NCBI RefSeq assembly: GCF_018402175.1
Contig: NZ_JAGYJK010000018.1
Location: 532,896 to 596,895 of the forward strand
Source of the DNA: Yoonia sp.
GTDB lineage: Bacteria > Pseudomonadota > Alphaproteobacteria > Rhodobacterales > Rhodobacteraceae
DNA: 64,000 nucleotides
Reading direction: 5' to 3'
This document shows positions 28,545 to 38,254 of the stretch, one piece after another; the stretch's first letter is position 1, and each line of letters starts with the position of its first letter. Below the pieces are notes generated by a model that saw nothing but the letters and a program-made list of their open reading frames with translations, ran no database searches and was not told the DNA's origin. Position numbers and translations under genes: made by a program.

Positions 28545-29443
28545 GCGGCCTCTTTTTGCTGTGGGGCAAACAGGTCGATCCCCAGCACGGCATGGATCGC
28601 GGCGGCGGGACCGGCATCATTTTGCGCCATGAAACGGTCCACCTCGGCCAGTTTGGCATCGACCAGATAGCGGTACCAGAACCCTTGCAGGACATGGAAC
28701 GCGCGGGCCTGCGCGCCATCGCGAAAGCCGCCGCGCAGGATATAGCGATACAGAAAATACACCCCCGCCCGCAGCCCGCCGGGCAGCCGCGCATAAAGAT
28801 GGTGCTTGATCCGGCGTTTCACCCCCGCCGCCCCTGACGGCGGCATATCAGCGGGCAAAAACCCGTGGCGCTGGTTCAGGATATCCACCACCTCGCGGCT
28901 GGCATAGGCGTTGTGCTTGGCGATCCACCAATCAAGCGGTTTGCGGTTGTCATCGATGATCCCGCCCGACAGATGCGCGACAGGGCCGTTCACGACGATA
29001 TGTTCGTCCATCCAGCGCGGCTCGACCCGACCTTGGCCGTGACGGAACAGCCGCAGCATCCGTGCCGGAAACAGGCCACCATGGCGGATCGGCTGGCCTT
29101 GGAACCACATGCTGCGCCCGACCGTGATACCCGCCACATCGGGCAGGCCCGCCGCGATCTGTGCGGCCAGTTTGGGTGTGACATATTCATCCGCATCCAG
29201 CCGCAGCACCCAGCCGGTGCCGCAATAAAGCCGGTCAAGCGCCCAGTTGAATTGTTGCGCATGAGTGGTCCAGGGATGCTGCCAGACCTCGGCCCCCGCA
29301 GCCTGCGCGATCTGGACGGTGGCATCGGTCGATCCGCTGTCCACCACGACCACGCGGGTGGCGATACCCTGCACCGAGGCCAGCGCGCGGGGCAGGTGCA
29401 GCGCCTCGTCACGGGTCAGGATGATGACGGTCAGGTCAGTCAT
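28541..29443 (-). CDS. Glycosyltransferase family 2 (WaaE/KdtX-like)
   Basis: 300 residues from MTDLTVIILTRDEALHL, chosen because a longer upstream extension lies inside the acetyltransferase gene. VVVVDSGSTDATVQIA and LRLDADEYVTPKLA (DxD) are the donor-binding motifs of the WaaE-type subgroup. Basic, helix-rich C-terminus. Acts with the neighbouring transferases in repeat-unit assembly; sugar specificity unknown. Confidence 0.92.
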   Translation of the reverse strand: MTDLTVIILTRDEALHLPRALASVQGIATRVVVVDSGSTDATVQIAQAAGAEVWQHPWTTHAQQFNWALDRLYCGTGWVLRLDADEYVTPKLAAQIAAGLPDVAGITVGRSMWFQGQPIRHGGLFPARMLRLFRHGQGRVEPRWMDEHIVVNGPVAHLSGGIIDDNRKPLDWWIAKHNAYASREVVDILNQRHGFLPADMPPSGAAGVKRRIKHHLYARLPGGLRAGVYFLYRYILRGGFRDGAQARAFHVLQGFWYRYLVDAKLAEVDRFMAQNDAGPAAAIHAVLGIDLFAPQQKEAA

Positions 29444-29981
29444 CCATCGGCCTTGTGACCATCGGATTGCCCTGCCCGATATGGCGCGCGGGCAGATCGC
29501 GCAGCGCCACGCCGCGCGCCCCAAGGATCGCGCCCGCCCGGATCACCACACCCGGCCCCACGAAAGCATCCGTGCAGACCCAGGCATCCGGCCCGATCAC
29601 GATGGCGGGCCGCAGCAAGGGGCGCGCCGGATCGCGCCAGTCATGGCTGCCCGCGCACAGATGCGCATGCTGCGAAACGGTCGCGCGCGGCCCGATATGG
29701 ATTGGCCCCAGCGCATAAAGGATCGCATTGTCGCCCACCGCGGCCTGATCCTCGATATGCAGATGCCAGGGGATAGTGATGCGCACGGTGGGATGGATAT
29801 GCACCTCGCGCCCGATCCTTGCGCCGAACAGCCGCAACAACCAGACCCGCCATGCCCAGAACGGGCGCGGGCTAAACCGGAACAAGGGCTGGCACAGGCC
29901 CCATAAAACGCGACCGGCCTGCGCCTGTCCGGACCAGTTGCGCCGGCGCCGGTTGGCAGTGATATTGATCTGCATCGTCAT
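29436..29981 (-). CDS. WcaF-like acetyltransferase (left-handed beta helix)
   Basis: 181 residues. Hexapeptide repeats (IGREVHIHPTVRITIP onward) form the beta helix; HLCAGSHDWRDPARPLL is typical of colanic-acid WcaF-type acetyltransferases, and VWVCTDAFVGPGVVIRAGA-like repeats close the fold. It probably O-acetylates the repeat unit. Overlaps genes on both sides by 4-8 bases. Confidence 0.9.
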   Translation of the reverse strand: MTMQINITANRRRRNWSGQAQAGRVLWGLCQPLFRFSPRPFWAWRVWLLRLFGARIGREVHIHPTVRITIPWHLHIEDQAAVGDNAILYALGPIHIGPRATVSQHAHLCAGSHDWRDPARPLLRPAIVIGPDAWVCTDAFVGPGVVIRAGAILGARGVALRDLPARHIGQGNPMVTRPMDD

Positions 29982-31111
29982 GCGTTCACCATCTGCGGCT
30001 CGCCTGTGACCAGATTGCGATAGAGGCTGGCGAAACCCGCAACCATCGCATCGGGTGCGAAATCGCGGATCATCCAGTCGCGCCCGCGCGCGCCCATCGC
30101 CGCCAGATCACCCGCCCCCAGCCGCAGGATCGCCGCGGCCAGATCATCGCGCGCGGGGTCGATGCAGGCTCCCGCCGCCATCATCGCCAGCCTGCGCCAG
30201 GGTGTGCCGGTCGTCGTCAGCACTGGCACGCGATGCGCCAGCGCCTCGGCCACGGTGATGCCGAAATTCTCGCTATGGCTGGGCAGCACGCAGAGATCGG
30301 CACGTCCAAAGGCGCGGGCCTTGGCACTGGCCTGCACATCGCCGTGAAACCTTATGCGCGGATCGCCCGCTGCTGCCGCGATCAGCGCCGCCTCATGCGC
30401 GGGGGTGCCGGTGCCATAGATGTCCAGCGTGACATGCACAGGCAGCGCCGCCATCGCCGCGATCAGCAGATCAACGCCCTTTTTCGGATGCAGCCGGCCC
30501 AGATACATCAGCCGCAACGCGCCCTGCGGGCGGTAGGGTCGCTTGGTCACGGGCGGGATGGTCACGCAGTTCGGGATCACCGTCACCTGAATATCCGGCA
30601 GGCGCGCGCAGCTTTGTGCGGCCTCGATCGGGGCGGTGACATGCAGGATGGTCTGCGCCGGACGCAGCAGGTTGGCGGCCTGTTCGAACGCTTGCTTTGC
30701 ACGCAGGCGCGGCGCAGAGGGCCAGTCCTGCGTCGCCTGCAAGGCCCCGCGCGGCGACCAGACCAGCGGCTTGCGCAAGGCCCGCGCCAAACACAGCACC
30801 GGCAATGTCGGAAAGGAATAAGTGCCGGTCAGATGCACGACATCGGCCCAAAGCATCGCCGCAGGCAACCGCGCCAGCAGCCCCGGTGCGATGCTATGTC
30901 CCGCGATCCGGCAGGTGTAATCGACGCGGTACGGCAGCGGCACGCGGCGCACCCTGTCGCGCAGCGCAGGCCCCGCGGCATCGGTGGTCAGCACGCGCAG
31001 GGTGAAATCAGGGGCAGCCGCGATCCCGTCGCAGATCGCCTTGGTCGAAAAGATCGGCCCGCCCCAGAATGTCGCGGGGTAAAAGCTGGGGGTCACATGC
31101 AAAACCTTCAT
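29978..31111 (-). CDS. Glycosyltransferase family 4 (GT-B)
   Basis: 377 residues. VLHVTPSFYPATFWGGP at the N-terminus; in the second Rossmann domain LMYLGRLHPKKGVDLLIAA and the nucleotide-sugar E-x7-E motif in LPSHSENFGITVAEALA. Retaining GT-B enzyme, cytoplasmic or membrane-associated. Overlaps both neighbours by 4 bases. Confidence 0.93.
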   Translation of the reverse strand: MKVLHVTPSFYPATFWGGPIFSTKAICDGIAAAPDFTLRVLTTDAAGPALRDRVRRVPLPYRVDYTCRIAGHSIAPGLLARLPAAMLWADVVHLTGTYSFPTLPVLCLARALRKPLVWSPRGALQATQDWPSAPRLRAKQAFEQAANLLRPAQTILHVTAPIEAAQSCARLPDIQVTVIPNCVTIPPVTKRPYRPQGALRLMYLGRLHPKKGVDLLIAAMAALPVHVTLDIYGTGTPAHEAALIAAAAGDPRIRFHGDVQASAKARAFGRADLCVLPSHSENFGITVAEALAHRVPVLTTTGTPWRRLAMMAAGACIDPARDDLAAAILRLGAGDLAAMGARGRDWMIRDFAPDAMVAGFASLYRNLVTGEPQMVNA

Positions 31112-31671
31112 GCTGCCACCTTTGCGCGCTCACCGATGATCCGCGCGGGATTGCCTGCGACGACAGCGCCCGCAGGCACATCGCGCGTCACCACGGCCCC
31201 TGCCCCGATCACCGCATGATCCCCGATCCGGCGGCACTGCGGCAGGATCACGGCGCGCAGGCCGATCCAGACGCCCGTTCCGATGGTCTTGACCATCGGC
31301 TCCGGCACCGACCAGGGGTGCAGCCCGTGATCATGAGTATAGATCACCGCCGCCTCGGAAATCAGCGTGTCATCCCCGATCACCAGCCCGCCGGTCGTAT
31401 CCAGCTGCACCCCGCGGTTGATCTGCACACCATCCCCGATGCGCAGACCGGCGCGCCCTATCTCGGCCGAAACCGCAACACCGCGCCAGAAATAGCAGCC
31501 CGCGCCAATGATGACCGAGGACGGATCATCAAACCGCACACCGGGCTGGAACCGGCTGCCCGCGCCCACCTGCGCCAGCGTCGCGCGGTGCCACAGCGTC
31601 GCGCCGATCAGCCCCGCCCGGCGGCGGATTTGCGCAGGCAGGCGCAGGACGCGCAGAACAGTCTTATGCAT
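31108..31671 (-). CDS. Hexapeptide acyltransferase
   Basis: 187 residues with left-handed beta-helix repeats. IYTHDHGLHPW contains the likely catalytic His, and WIGLRAVILPQCRRIGDHAVIGAGAVVTRDV is the usual C-terminal coil series of Maa/WcaF-type acetyltransferases. A second O-acetyltransferase in the cluster suggests more than one acetyl decoration. Confidence 0.9.
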   Translation of the reverse strand: MHKTVLRVLRLPAQIRRRAGLIGATLWHRATLAQVGAGSRFQPGVRFDDPSSVIIGAGCYFWRGVAVSAEIGRAGLRIGDGVQINRGVQLDTTGGLVIGDDTLISEAAVIYTHDHGLHPWSVPEPMVKTIGTGVWIGLRAVILPQCRRIGDHAVIGAGAVVTRDVPAGAVVAGNPARIIGERAKVAA

Positions 31672-33004
31672 GGGACAGCCTTTCGATTGGCACGGCCCGC
31701 CAGTGCAGCGGGCGGATGAACAGCGCGCGGATCATCACGATCAGCACCAATTGCGCCGCGGCCCCGACGATGAAGGCGCTGAACGACGATTGCAGGCAGG
31801 CTTGGACAAAGGGATAAAACAGGATCGGATACAGAAATGCCGCCCCCGTCCGCGCGGTACGCTGCGCATCCAGCAAGACCGCCTCGCCCGCCCGAAACAC
31901 CCAGCCCAGCGCGGGGGCCACCGCCAGCCCCGCCCAGCCAAAGTTGATGAACGCCTCGCCCGGGCCAGTGACGTTGAACGCGCCGCCCGTGGTGATCCCC
32001 ATCACCTCGCGCTTGAAATAGACGCCAAGATCAATCGCGGGCTTGTCCGGCCAGATGTCGCGCGGCACCCAGCCAAAGACCCACCAGCCATAGCTTTGCC
32101 CCAGCAGCATCTGCGCCGGTTCCAGATGACCCGTGACCATCACCGCCACGTTGATATCCAGAAAATAGGTCGATCCGATGATCTGGCGCAGCAGGCTGGC
32201 ACCCTGCGCGCCCAGCCGCAGTTCTGTCATATAGGCCGACAGCATCACGATCCCCGCAGCACCAGCCAGCCCCAGCAGGCCCTGCCGCCAGCCGATCCGC
32301 CCGCCCAGAATGGCATGGGTCGCCAGCGCATAGATGGCCAGTTCCACCAGTTCGAACCGGTCACCCGACACCAGCGCGATCCCCAAAAGCGCCGCCGCCA
32401 GTGCCAGCGTCATGCCCAGCAAGGCAGGGCGCGGATGCAGGATCGTCTGGGCAAGGCACAGCACAAAAACGTATTTGGGGATCACGAACAGCGTCTTGAT
32501 CCCGGCCAGCGTCGCGCCCACCCCATCGGCATTGACGTTGATCTGCTTGGCGCGGTTCAGCGCGGCGATCACACCCGTCTCGCCCGGCGCGGCACCGCGC
32601 GCCTGCAGGATCAGCAGCACCGTCACCACGCTGACGGCCAGCGCGATCCCCACCAGCGCGCCCATCGGCTGCACGCCCGCCGCCACCGCGCGCGCGGCGA
32701 TGATCCGCGCGGCGGCGGGCTGCGGCTTGCAGGCCAAAAGGTAGCCCAAACAGATCAGCGCGACAAAGCCACCCAGATAGATCGCCCCCATCAGCGCCGC
32801 GCCGGGGGCGGGATCGAACCTTGCGTAAAACGCCAGATCAGGGGCTGCGGCATAGGCAACGGCCTTTGCCAGAAACCCCAGCCCACAGAAATACCCCAAC
32901 AGATGCAGCGGCGACACCCAGCCCAGCAGCCCGTGCCGCGCCGCGATCCAGAACGGCAACAGCGTGCAAAGTGCGGCCAGCGCGATGATCAGGACATCCG
33001 CCAT
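31664..33004 (-). CDS. Wzy-like O-antigen/oligosaccharide polymerase
   Basis: 446 residues from MADVLIIALAAL, nearly all hydrophobic with about 10-12 predicted helices. A larger periplasmic loop (PRDIWPDKPAIDLGVYFKRE, then GEAFINFGWAGLAVAP) is typical of Wzy/EpsG-type polymerases. Sequence identity of such proteins is low, so the call rests on topology and its place among wzx, glycosyltransferases and wzc. Its start overlaps the flippase end by 16 bases. Confidence 0.78.
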   Translation of the reverse strand: MADVLIIALAALCTLLPFWIAARHGLLGWVSPLHLLGYFCGLGFLAKAVAYAAAPDLAFYARFDPAPGAALMGAIYLGGFVALICLGYLLACKPQPAAARIIAARAVAAGVQPMGALVGIALAVSVVTVLLILQARGAAPGETGVIAALNRAKQINVNADGVGATLAGIKTLFVIPKYVFVLCLAQTILHPRPALLGMTLALAAALLGIALVSGDRFELVELAIYALATHAILGGRIGWRQGLLGLAGAAGIVMLSAYMTELRLGAQGASLLRQIIGSTYFLDINVAVMVTGHLEPAQMLLGQSYGWWVFGWVPRDIWPDKPAIDLGVYFKREVMGITTGGAFNVTGPGEAFINFGWAGLAVAPALGWVFRAGEAVLLDAQRTARTGAAFLYPILFYPFVQACLQSSFSAFIVGAAAQLVLIVMIRALFIRPLHWRAVPIERLSHA

Positions 33005-34252
33005 GCGCGCCTCCGCATCGGGCGGGCAAGGGTGTCGATCCCCATGCTGCGCCAGACCCACAGCCACAGCAGCCCGGCGCACAGGCTGGTGGCCAAGGCA
33101 TAGGCCAGCGCATTGCCCAAAGGATCAAGCGGCGTGAACACCATGACCGCCCCCAGATAGCCCAGCACCCCCGCCAGCCGCGCCCCTGCGGCCAGATGGC
33201 CCTGCCCGGTCAGCGTGGCAACGCTCATCCCCTGCGCAAAGGCCAGTTGCACCAGCGTGCCGCCCAGCAGCACCAGCAGCACCGGTACCGGCAGGTCCGG
33301 CATCCAGATCTCCAGTACCGGCAGGGCCAGCAAGCACAGCGCGGCCAGCCCCAACCCCGGCAGCAAGGCGATCCATGCGCCGGTGTCGCTGGCGCTTTGC
33401 AAGGCGGCGGTGTCGCGGGCGGCATAGGCGGCGCTGATCGGCCCCGCGCTGACCCATGTCGCCACCGACAACGGCAGCGCGACAAGGTTCGCCAGCCGTC
33501 GCAGCAACGCATAGACCCCGATCTGTTCGGGTGTCAGAAACTGCCCGCCCAGGATGATATCGACCTGCGCCAGCCCCATGCCCAGCACCGCCGTCGGCCC
33601 AGAGATCCGCCGCCAAGCCCGCCCCCGGCCTGTCACCGCTGATCACCGACGGGCGCTGCGGATGCCACAAAACCAGCCCCGCCGCGCCCAGACAGATCAC
33701 CCCCAACCCGGTGGCGGTCGCCCACAGGATCGCCGCAGGCTCTGCCAGCACCAGCCCCGCCGCCCCCAGCGCCACCATAGGGGCCCCGTCGCGCAAGGCC
33801 ATCGACAGGTGTACCGACCCCAAGGCGCGCAGGATGCTGGCAAGGCAGGATGCCAGATTGACCATAACCGCCACCGCCAGCACGGCCAGCCATGGCAGCT
33901 CTGGCCAGACCAGCCGCAGGGCCAGTCCCGCTCCGCAGGCCGCCAGCACAGGCCAGCCGATGCAAAGCCCGATGACGGCGCGCGGATGCATCCCCGCGCC
34001 GTCCCCCAGCCGTGCCAGCAAGATCAGCGGCCCGCCAAACCCCAGACAGGTCGCCGCCACCAGCGCCAGCCCCCACAGCACGATCAGCCCGCCAAAGCCG
34101 TCCAGCCCCAGCCACAGCGCCAGCGCAAACAGCACTGCGACATTGCCCACCACCAGCCCGGCGCGCACCGCCATCGCAATACCGACGGGCTGATTCAGGC
34201 AATATCGCAAGAACGCCATCATACAACAAAACCACTTGAACAGCGCAGACAA
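32989..34252 (-). CDS. Wzx-like polysaccharide flippase, frameshifted
   Basis: Hydrophobic protein of about 420 residues when rejoined. The first half (NQPVGIAMAVRAGLVVGNV to SVISGDRPG) and the second half (TAVLGMGLAQVDIILGGQFLTP to the end) lie in different frames; dropping one G of the run at 33622-33626 joins them. The second part has the MATE/Wzx-type sequence QVDIILGGQFLTPEQIG. It would flip lipid-linked repeat units. The 5' end faces the divergent wzc-like gene; start choice (34252 or a Met shortly after) is uncertain. Confidence 0.78.
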
Positions 34253-34351
34253 ACTATCTCTATGGTTGAGCTTGCCTTCATTGTGATTAATTTTGTGTTA
34301 ACTGGTTTATGGTTTCCTCATCGGGTCGCACTGCCCAAGAAAGCCCCGCCG

Positions 34352-36286
34352 ATGCCGCGTTCCATGTCACAATCCATGCCCGCTCTGGTCGACGTTGATC
34401 AGCCTGCAGCTGTCGATATTCGCCATATTTTTAGGGTGTTATGGGCGGGAAAATGGGCCGTGGCGCTTACAACCTTTTTGGCGGTGCTGATGGCAGGGTA
34501 TTACGGCTTTACCATCGCGCGCCCGCAACATGCCGCCGTCACGATCATTGAAACCCGCACAACCCAAACGCTTGCGATGCCAGACCAGACCAGCGCGCCG
34601 CTTCCACCCGGCACGCAAATGCAGATCCTGCTGGCGACGCCTATTCTGGAACAGGTGATCGCACGGCTGGACCTGCAAGACGACCCTGCCTTCAACCGCT
34701 ATCTGACGCCGGTGCCGCCGCTGTCGCCGCGCGGGTTGCGCACGACCCTGCGCAACCTGTTGCAAGGCCGCAGCGAACCGGTTCCCGATGCCGCGGCCAT
34801 CGCCAGCAAGCTGGTCCAGAACCTGCGGGCCGCGATCCGTGTCGAAAATCCGCGCGACAGCGATCTGTTGCGCGTCACCGTCACGACAGGCGACCCCGAC
34901 CGCGCCATGGCCATCGCCAACACGCTGGCAGCGGTCTATCTGGCCGATCAGGTGGCGCGCAAACAGGATGCGACGGCGGCCAGCATGGCCTTGCTGGGCG
35001 CAAGATCAGATGACCTGCGCAGGCATCAGACAGCGATCGAGGCCGCGATCACCGATCTGGTCGCGCGGGCGGGCCTGCACGACCCGACACGCCCCGACCG
35101 GTTGGACCATGACCTGCAAGACACCACAGCACGGCTGGCCAGCGCCCAGGCCGCGCTTGCCCGCGCCAGCGACACCGCCAATACCCAGCGGCTGACCGCC
35201 CAGATTGCCGCCTTGCAGGCCAGCCGCGCCGATCTGGCCGCTGCGTTGCAGGCGCTGACCGCAGCCAGCCATGCCCGCGACCGGATGCAGCGCGATCTGG
35301 ACACGGCCATCGCACAGCAGGCCGGCTATCAACAAGATCTGCGCGCACTGACGCTGGGTGCCGCACAGATCACCCCCGACAGCCGCGTGCTGAACGCCGC
35401 GACCGAGGCGCGCTATATCGGGCCGCAAAAGCTGCTGATGGTGCAGATCGCGGCCATGGTCGGGGGGCTGGGCGGGCTGATGCTGGTGGCGCTGCGCCAC
35501 AGCCTGCGCCGTGGGTTCACCGATGCGGCCGCCTTGCAGGATGCCACCGGCCTGCCGGTTCTGGCGCAGCTGCCGCTGTTGCCGTCCCGCAGGCCCGCAC
35601 GGCTGCTGGCGGCGCTTGATGTCAGCACAGCCTCGGCCGCGACCGAAGGCTACCGGCACCTGCGCACCACGCTGATGCTGCAGGGCACAAAGCCGCCGCA
35701 GGTCATCCTGTCCACCTCGGCGATCCCGGGCGAAGGCAAGACAACGCAGGCCATCGGGCTGGCGCATGCGCTGGCACTGTTGGGCAAACGCGTGCTGCTG
35801 GTGGATGCCGACCTGCGGCGGGGGGCGTTCCGGCACTATTTCGCGCTGGCGGGGACAGACGGGCTGGCGGCGGTGATCCTTGGCCATATCGGCCTTGGCG
35901 CCGCGACCGAGCCAAGCCCGATCCCCGGCGTCGATCTGCTGGCGGGTGGCGCACAGCATGCGGCGGGCGGCGAAACCCTGTTCGCGCCCGCACTGGCCGA
36001 TGTGGTGACACAGGCGCGCGCGGCCTACGATGTCGTCATCATCGACGCGCCGCCGGTGGTGCCGGTGGCGGATGCCGTGGTGCTGGCGCGCCAATGCGAT
36101 GCGGTGATCCTTGCCGTCAGATGGGACAAAACGCCCGCGTCCGTGGTGCTGGCCGCCGCCCAGAAACTGGCGGCAGCCGGTGTGCCGGTGACCGGCGTGA
36201 CCCTGACGCAGATCGACATCCGCAAACAGGCGCAGCGCGGTGGTGTCGGTTTCGCCCATTACGGGCGCGGTTATTTTCACGCCTGA
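34352..36286 (+). CDS. Wzc-like polysaccharide co-polymerase / BY-kinase
   Basis: 644 residues from MPRSMSQSMPALVD. A Wzz domain with helices at about residues 33-53 and 366-388 encloses a periplasmic coiled-coil segment (about 180-330). The cytoplasmic BY-kinase has Walker A IPGEGKTTQAIG (about 459-470), Walker A' VLLVDADLRR and Walker B VVIIDAPP. The usual tyrosine-rich C-terminal cluster is reduced to two Tyr near HYGRGYFHA, so autophosphorylation may be limited. It controls chain length and export with Wzy/Wzx. Starts upstream at 34262 lack a ribosome site. Confidence 0.88.
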   Translation: MPRSMSQSMPALVDVDQPAAVDIRHIFRVLWAGKWAVALTTFLAVLMAGYYGFTIARPQHAAVTIIETRTTQTLAMPDQTSAPLPPGTQMQILLATPILEQVIARLDLQDDPAFNRYLTPVPPLSPRGLRTTLRNLLQGRSEPVPDAAAIASKLVQNLRAAIRVENPRDSDLLRVTVTTGDPDRAMAIANTLAAVYLADQVARKQDATAASMALLGARSDDLRRHQTAIEAAITDLVARAGLHDPTRPDRLDHDLQDTTARLASAQAALARASDTANTQRLTAQIAALQASRADLAAALQALTAASHARDRMQRDLDTAIAQQAGYQQDLRALTLGAAQITPDSRVLNAATEARYIGPQKLLMVQIAAMVGGLGGLMLVALRHSLRRGFTDAAALQDATGLPVLAQLPLLPSRRPARLLAALDVSTASAATEGYRHLRTTLMLQGTKPPQVILSTSAIPGEGKTTQAIGLAHALALLGKRVLLVDADLRRGAFRHYFALAGTDGLAAVILGHIGLGAATEPSPIPGVDLLAGGAQHAAGGETLFAPALADVVTQARAAYDVVIIDAPPVVPVADAVVLARQCDAVILAVRWDKTPASVVLAAAQKLAAAGVPVTGVTLTQIDIRKQAQRGGVGFAHYGRGYFHA

Positions 36287-37880
36287 ACTGGCATGACCGC
36301 CAGAACGTGGCGGCTGGAAAACCCGATCACATCACCCGCCTGCATCACCCTGCCCGCAGGCAGGTCTGCCGCGATATAGGCCTTGGCGATCCAGTCAAGC
36401 GGTCCTGCGGCGGCGCGTGCCTCGATATTGGGCCGCAGGAATGTGCTGACCGGCCCGAGCAGATTGCCCGCGATGCCCGTGGCGGCCGCCTGACAGCCAT
36501 AGCGCAGATCACCCGTCACCCCCCGCCCGACCAGACCCAGCCGCGCGGTCGGGCCAAGGCTGACATGCGCAGGGCTTGTGCCTACAAAATCCGCGATGCT
36601 GATACGGCCCGCAGGTCCGGCCACATCCTGCACCGCGATGGCGGCACTTTCGCCATCCCAATGCACGAAAGGCAGCATCCCCAGATAAAGCCAGTCAATC
36701 ACCGCATCCGGCCCTGTTGCCGTGACCTGCACGTCATGGCGCACCGCACCCGGCGTGATCCGGCGGATCAGCTGGCAGGTGCCGATGGGACCACCTGTTG
36801 TACCCTGCCAAGTGGTGGTCTCAACAGTGGCAATCTCGGCCCCGACGGACAGGCCGGTGCCGCTGGTCGCTGGCACAAAAGGCTGTGCGTCCAGCGTCAC
36901 GGCGCGCGCCACCAACGCCTCGTTGCCATGGGTCTGGCCGCCGATCTCGGTGCTGGCACCGGCGATGCTGACGCGCGCGGCATATTCACGCTCGGACGCG
37001 TAATCAATCGCCTGAAACAACGGATAGGTCGGGCGGTTATCGGCGCGCCAGTCCAGCGCGCCATCACCGCTGATGCCTGACAGATGCACAGGGGGTGTGG
37101 TGCCGCTGACACCCGTCGCGCGGGCGGCATAAAAGGTGCCTTGCCATTGCACCTCGTCACCCATGACATACGGGGTCGCAGGCTGCCAGACGGGGGGCAG
37201 GATACCGTCATCGAACAGATCGGCCGACAGCGCCACGGCCTCGATCATCAGGCTGGTGCCACCCGGTGTCGCGGCCCCCCATGCGACAGGGTCACGACAT
37301 GGCTGCCGGTCAGGCCGGTGGCCACGCGGATGCTGCGGCGGCGGGACATGTCGGTGTCGGTCTGGGTGCTGAACGCCTTGAACCCCAGCCCTGCCGGATC
37401 ACCGATCGCATCGACCAAAGCCTGCCCGCCGTCGATATCGACACGGCAATAGCCCCCCGCCGTTCGCCCCGTGAAACAGACCCAAAGGTCATAGGGCCTG
37501 GCGCGGTCCACCGTCACGCTGATCGTGGCGGTCAGCGCCGTGGTGCTGACCGCGCGGTTGCCGGTATAGCTGCCCGACAGGCCAGAGCCCGAGGATTGCA
37601 ACTGCGACCAGCCCGCCGACAGACCAAAGGCCGCCACCGGATAGACCTTGCGCAAGGCACAGGTCAGCGTTTCGCGCCATGATAGCCTTGTGCCGGCATT
37701 GGCCCCGTCCAGCCGCAGGCAGGCGGCGGTTCCGGGGCCTGTCTCGGTCCAGATGCTCAGCCCGCCTTGCGGGCCGGGGCCAAGCGCGACATGCGCGCCG
37801 CTGCCCTTGGCAAAAAACGCCGCCAGCGGGTCGGGCGCGGTATGGCCGGTAGAGGCGGGTGACAGCTCTAGCCCGATCAT
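36277..37880 (-). CDS. Probable head-spike/fibre protein (GhsB-like), frameshifted
   Basis: About 534 residues when rejoined. The literal frame breaks at a run of six C (37275-37280); with one removed, TLSHGAATPGGTSLMIEAVAL runs through. The protein is rich in Gly/Thr/Ser beta-type sequence, without a signal peptide or helices, and contains PATPYVMGDEVQWQGTFY, a carbohydrate-binding-module-like stretch. It lies 3 bases downstream of the spike-base gene, the same order as ghsA-ghsB in Rhodobacter capsulatus. I infer a spike protein that binds surface polysaccharide. Direct homology to GhsB is not proven here. Its last 10 bases overlap the convergent wzc-like gene. Confidence 0.62.
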
Positions 37881-37883
37881 GGA

Positions 37884-38141
37884 TCAATACCACGCCACAA
37901 GCTGCGCCGTCGTCCCGCTCGCCCGCACCCGCACCGGCCGGATCGACAGGACCGCACCTGCCGCGACATCATAGGTCACGACCTGCCCGTCCTTGTCCTG
38001 CAAGGCCGCGGTGCCCGCGCTTTGCACGAACAGCGCGCGCGGGCGCACCGGCAGGTCTGTGCTGTCCGAGGGTGTGACGACGTAATGCGCCACGGCGGGC
38101 GAGGTCAGGTTGACATAATCGGCACTGAAAGGATCGGGCAT
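37884..38141 (-). CDS. ghsA: Spike base protein, RCAP_rcc01079-like (GTA head spike)
   Basis: 85 residues from MPDPFSADYVNLTSPA with AGGAG upstream at a good distance. The pattern PFxxxxxxLTSPAxxxxxxTPSDSTDLPxRPRALF, ending in RVRASGTTAQLVAWY, matches the small spike-base family known from gene-transfer-agent heads and some phages. It should form the base carrying the next gene's product. No other GTA structural genes are in the window, which agrees with ghsAB lying away from the main GTA cluster. Confidence 0.78.
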   Translation of the reverse strand: MPDPFSADYVNLTSPAVAHYVVTPSDSTDLPVRPRALFVQSAGTAALQDKDGQVVTYDVAAGAVLSIRPVRVRASGTTAQLVAWY

Positions 38142-38254
38142 CGGAGACTCCTGATTGGTTGCAGCCGTCATCATGCCGCTTTTGTCTGAAAACCGCGTTG
38201 CACGACCGTGCGGCACCAGATGCAACGGTGCGGGCGCAGCCTCTGGCCAAGCCC

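Noticed and set aside
33554..34351. Extension of the Wzc-like ORF by about 260 codons upstream, overlapping the flippase on the other strand
   Set aside because: The extension is Arg/Gln/Pro-rich antisense of a membrane-protein gene and has no ribosome site; kinase-family similarity starts after 34352.
36277..37880. Two separate genes in this interval
   Set aside because: One C removed from the run at 37275-37280 joins them into one continuous protein; the second part lacks its own ribosome site.
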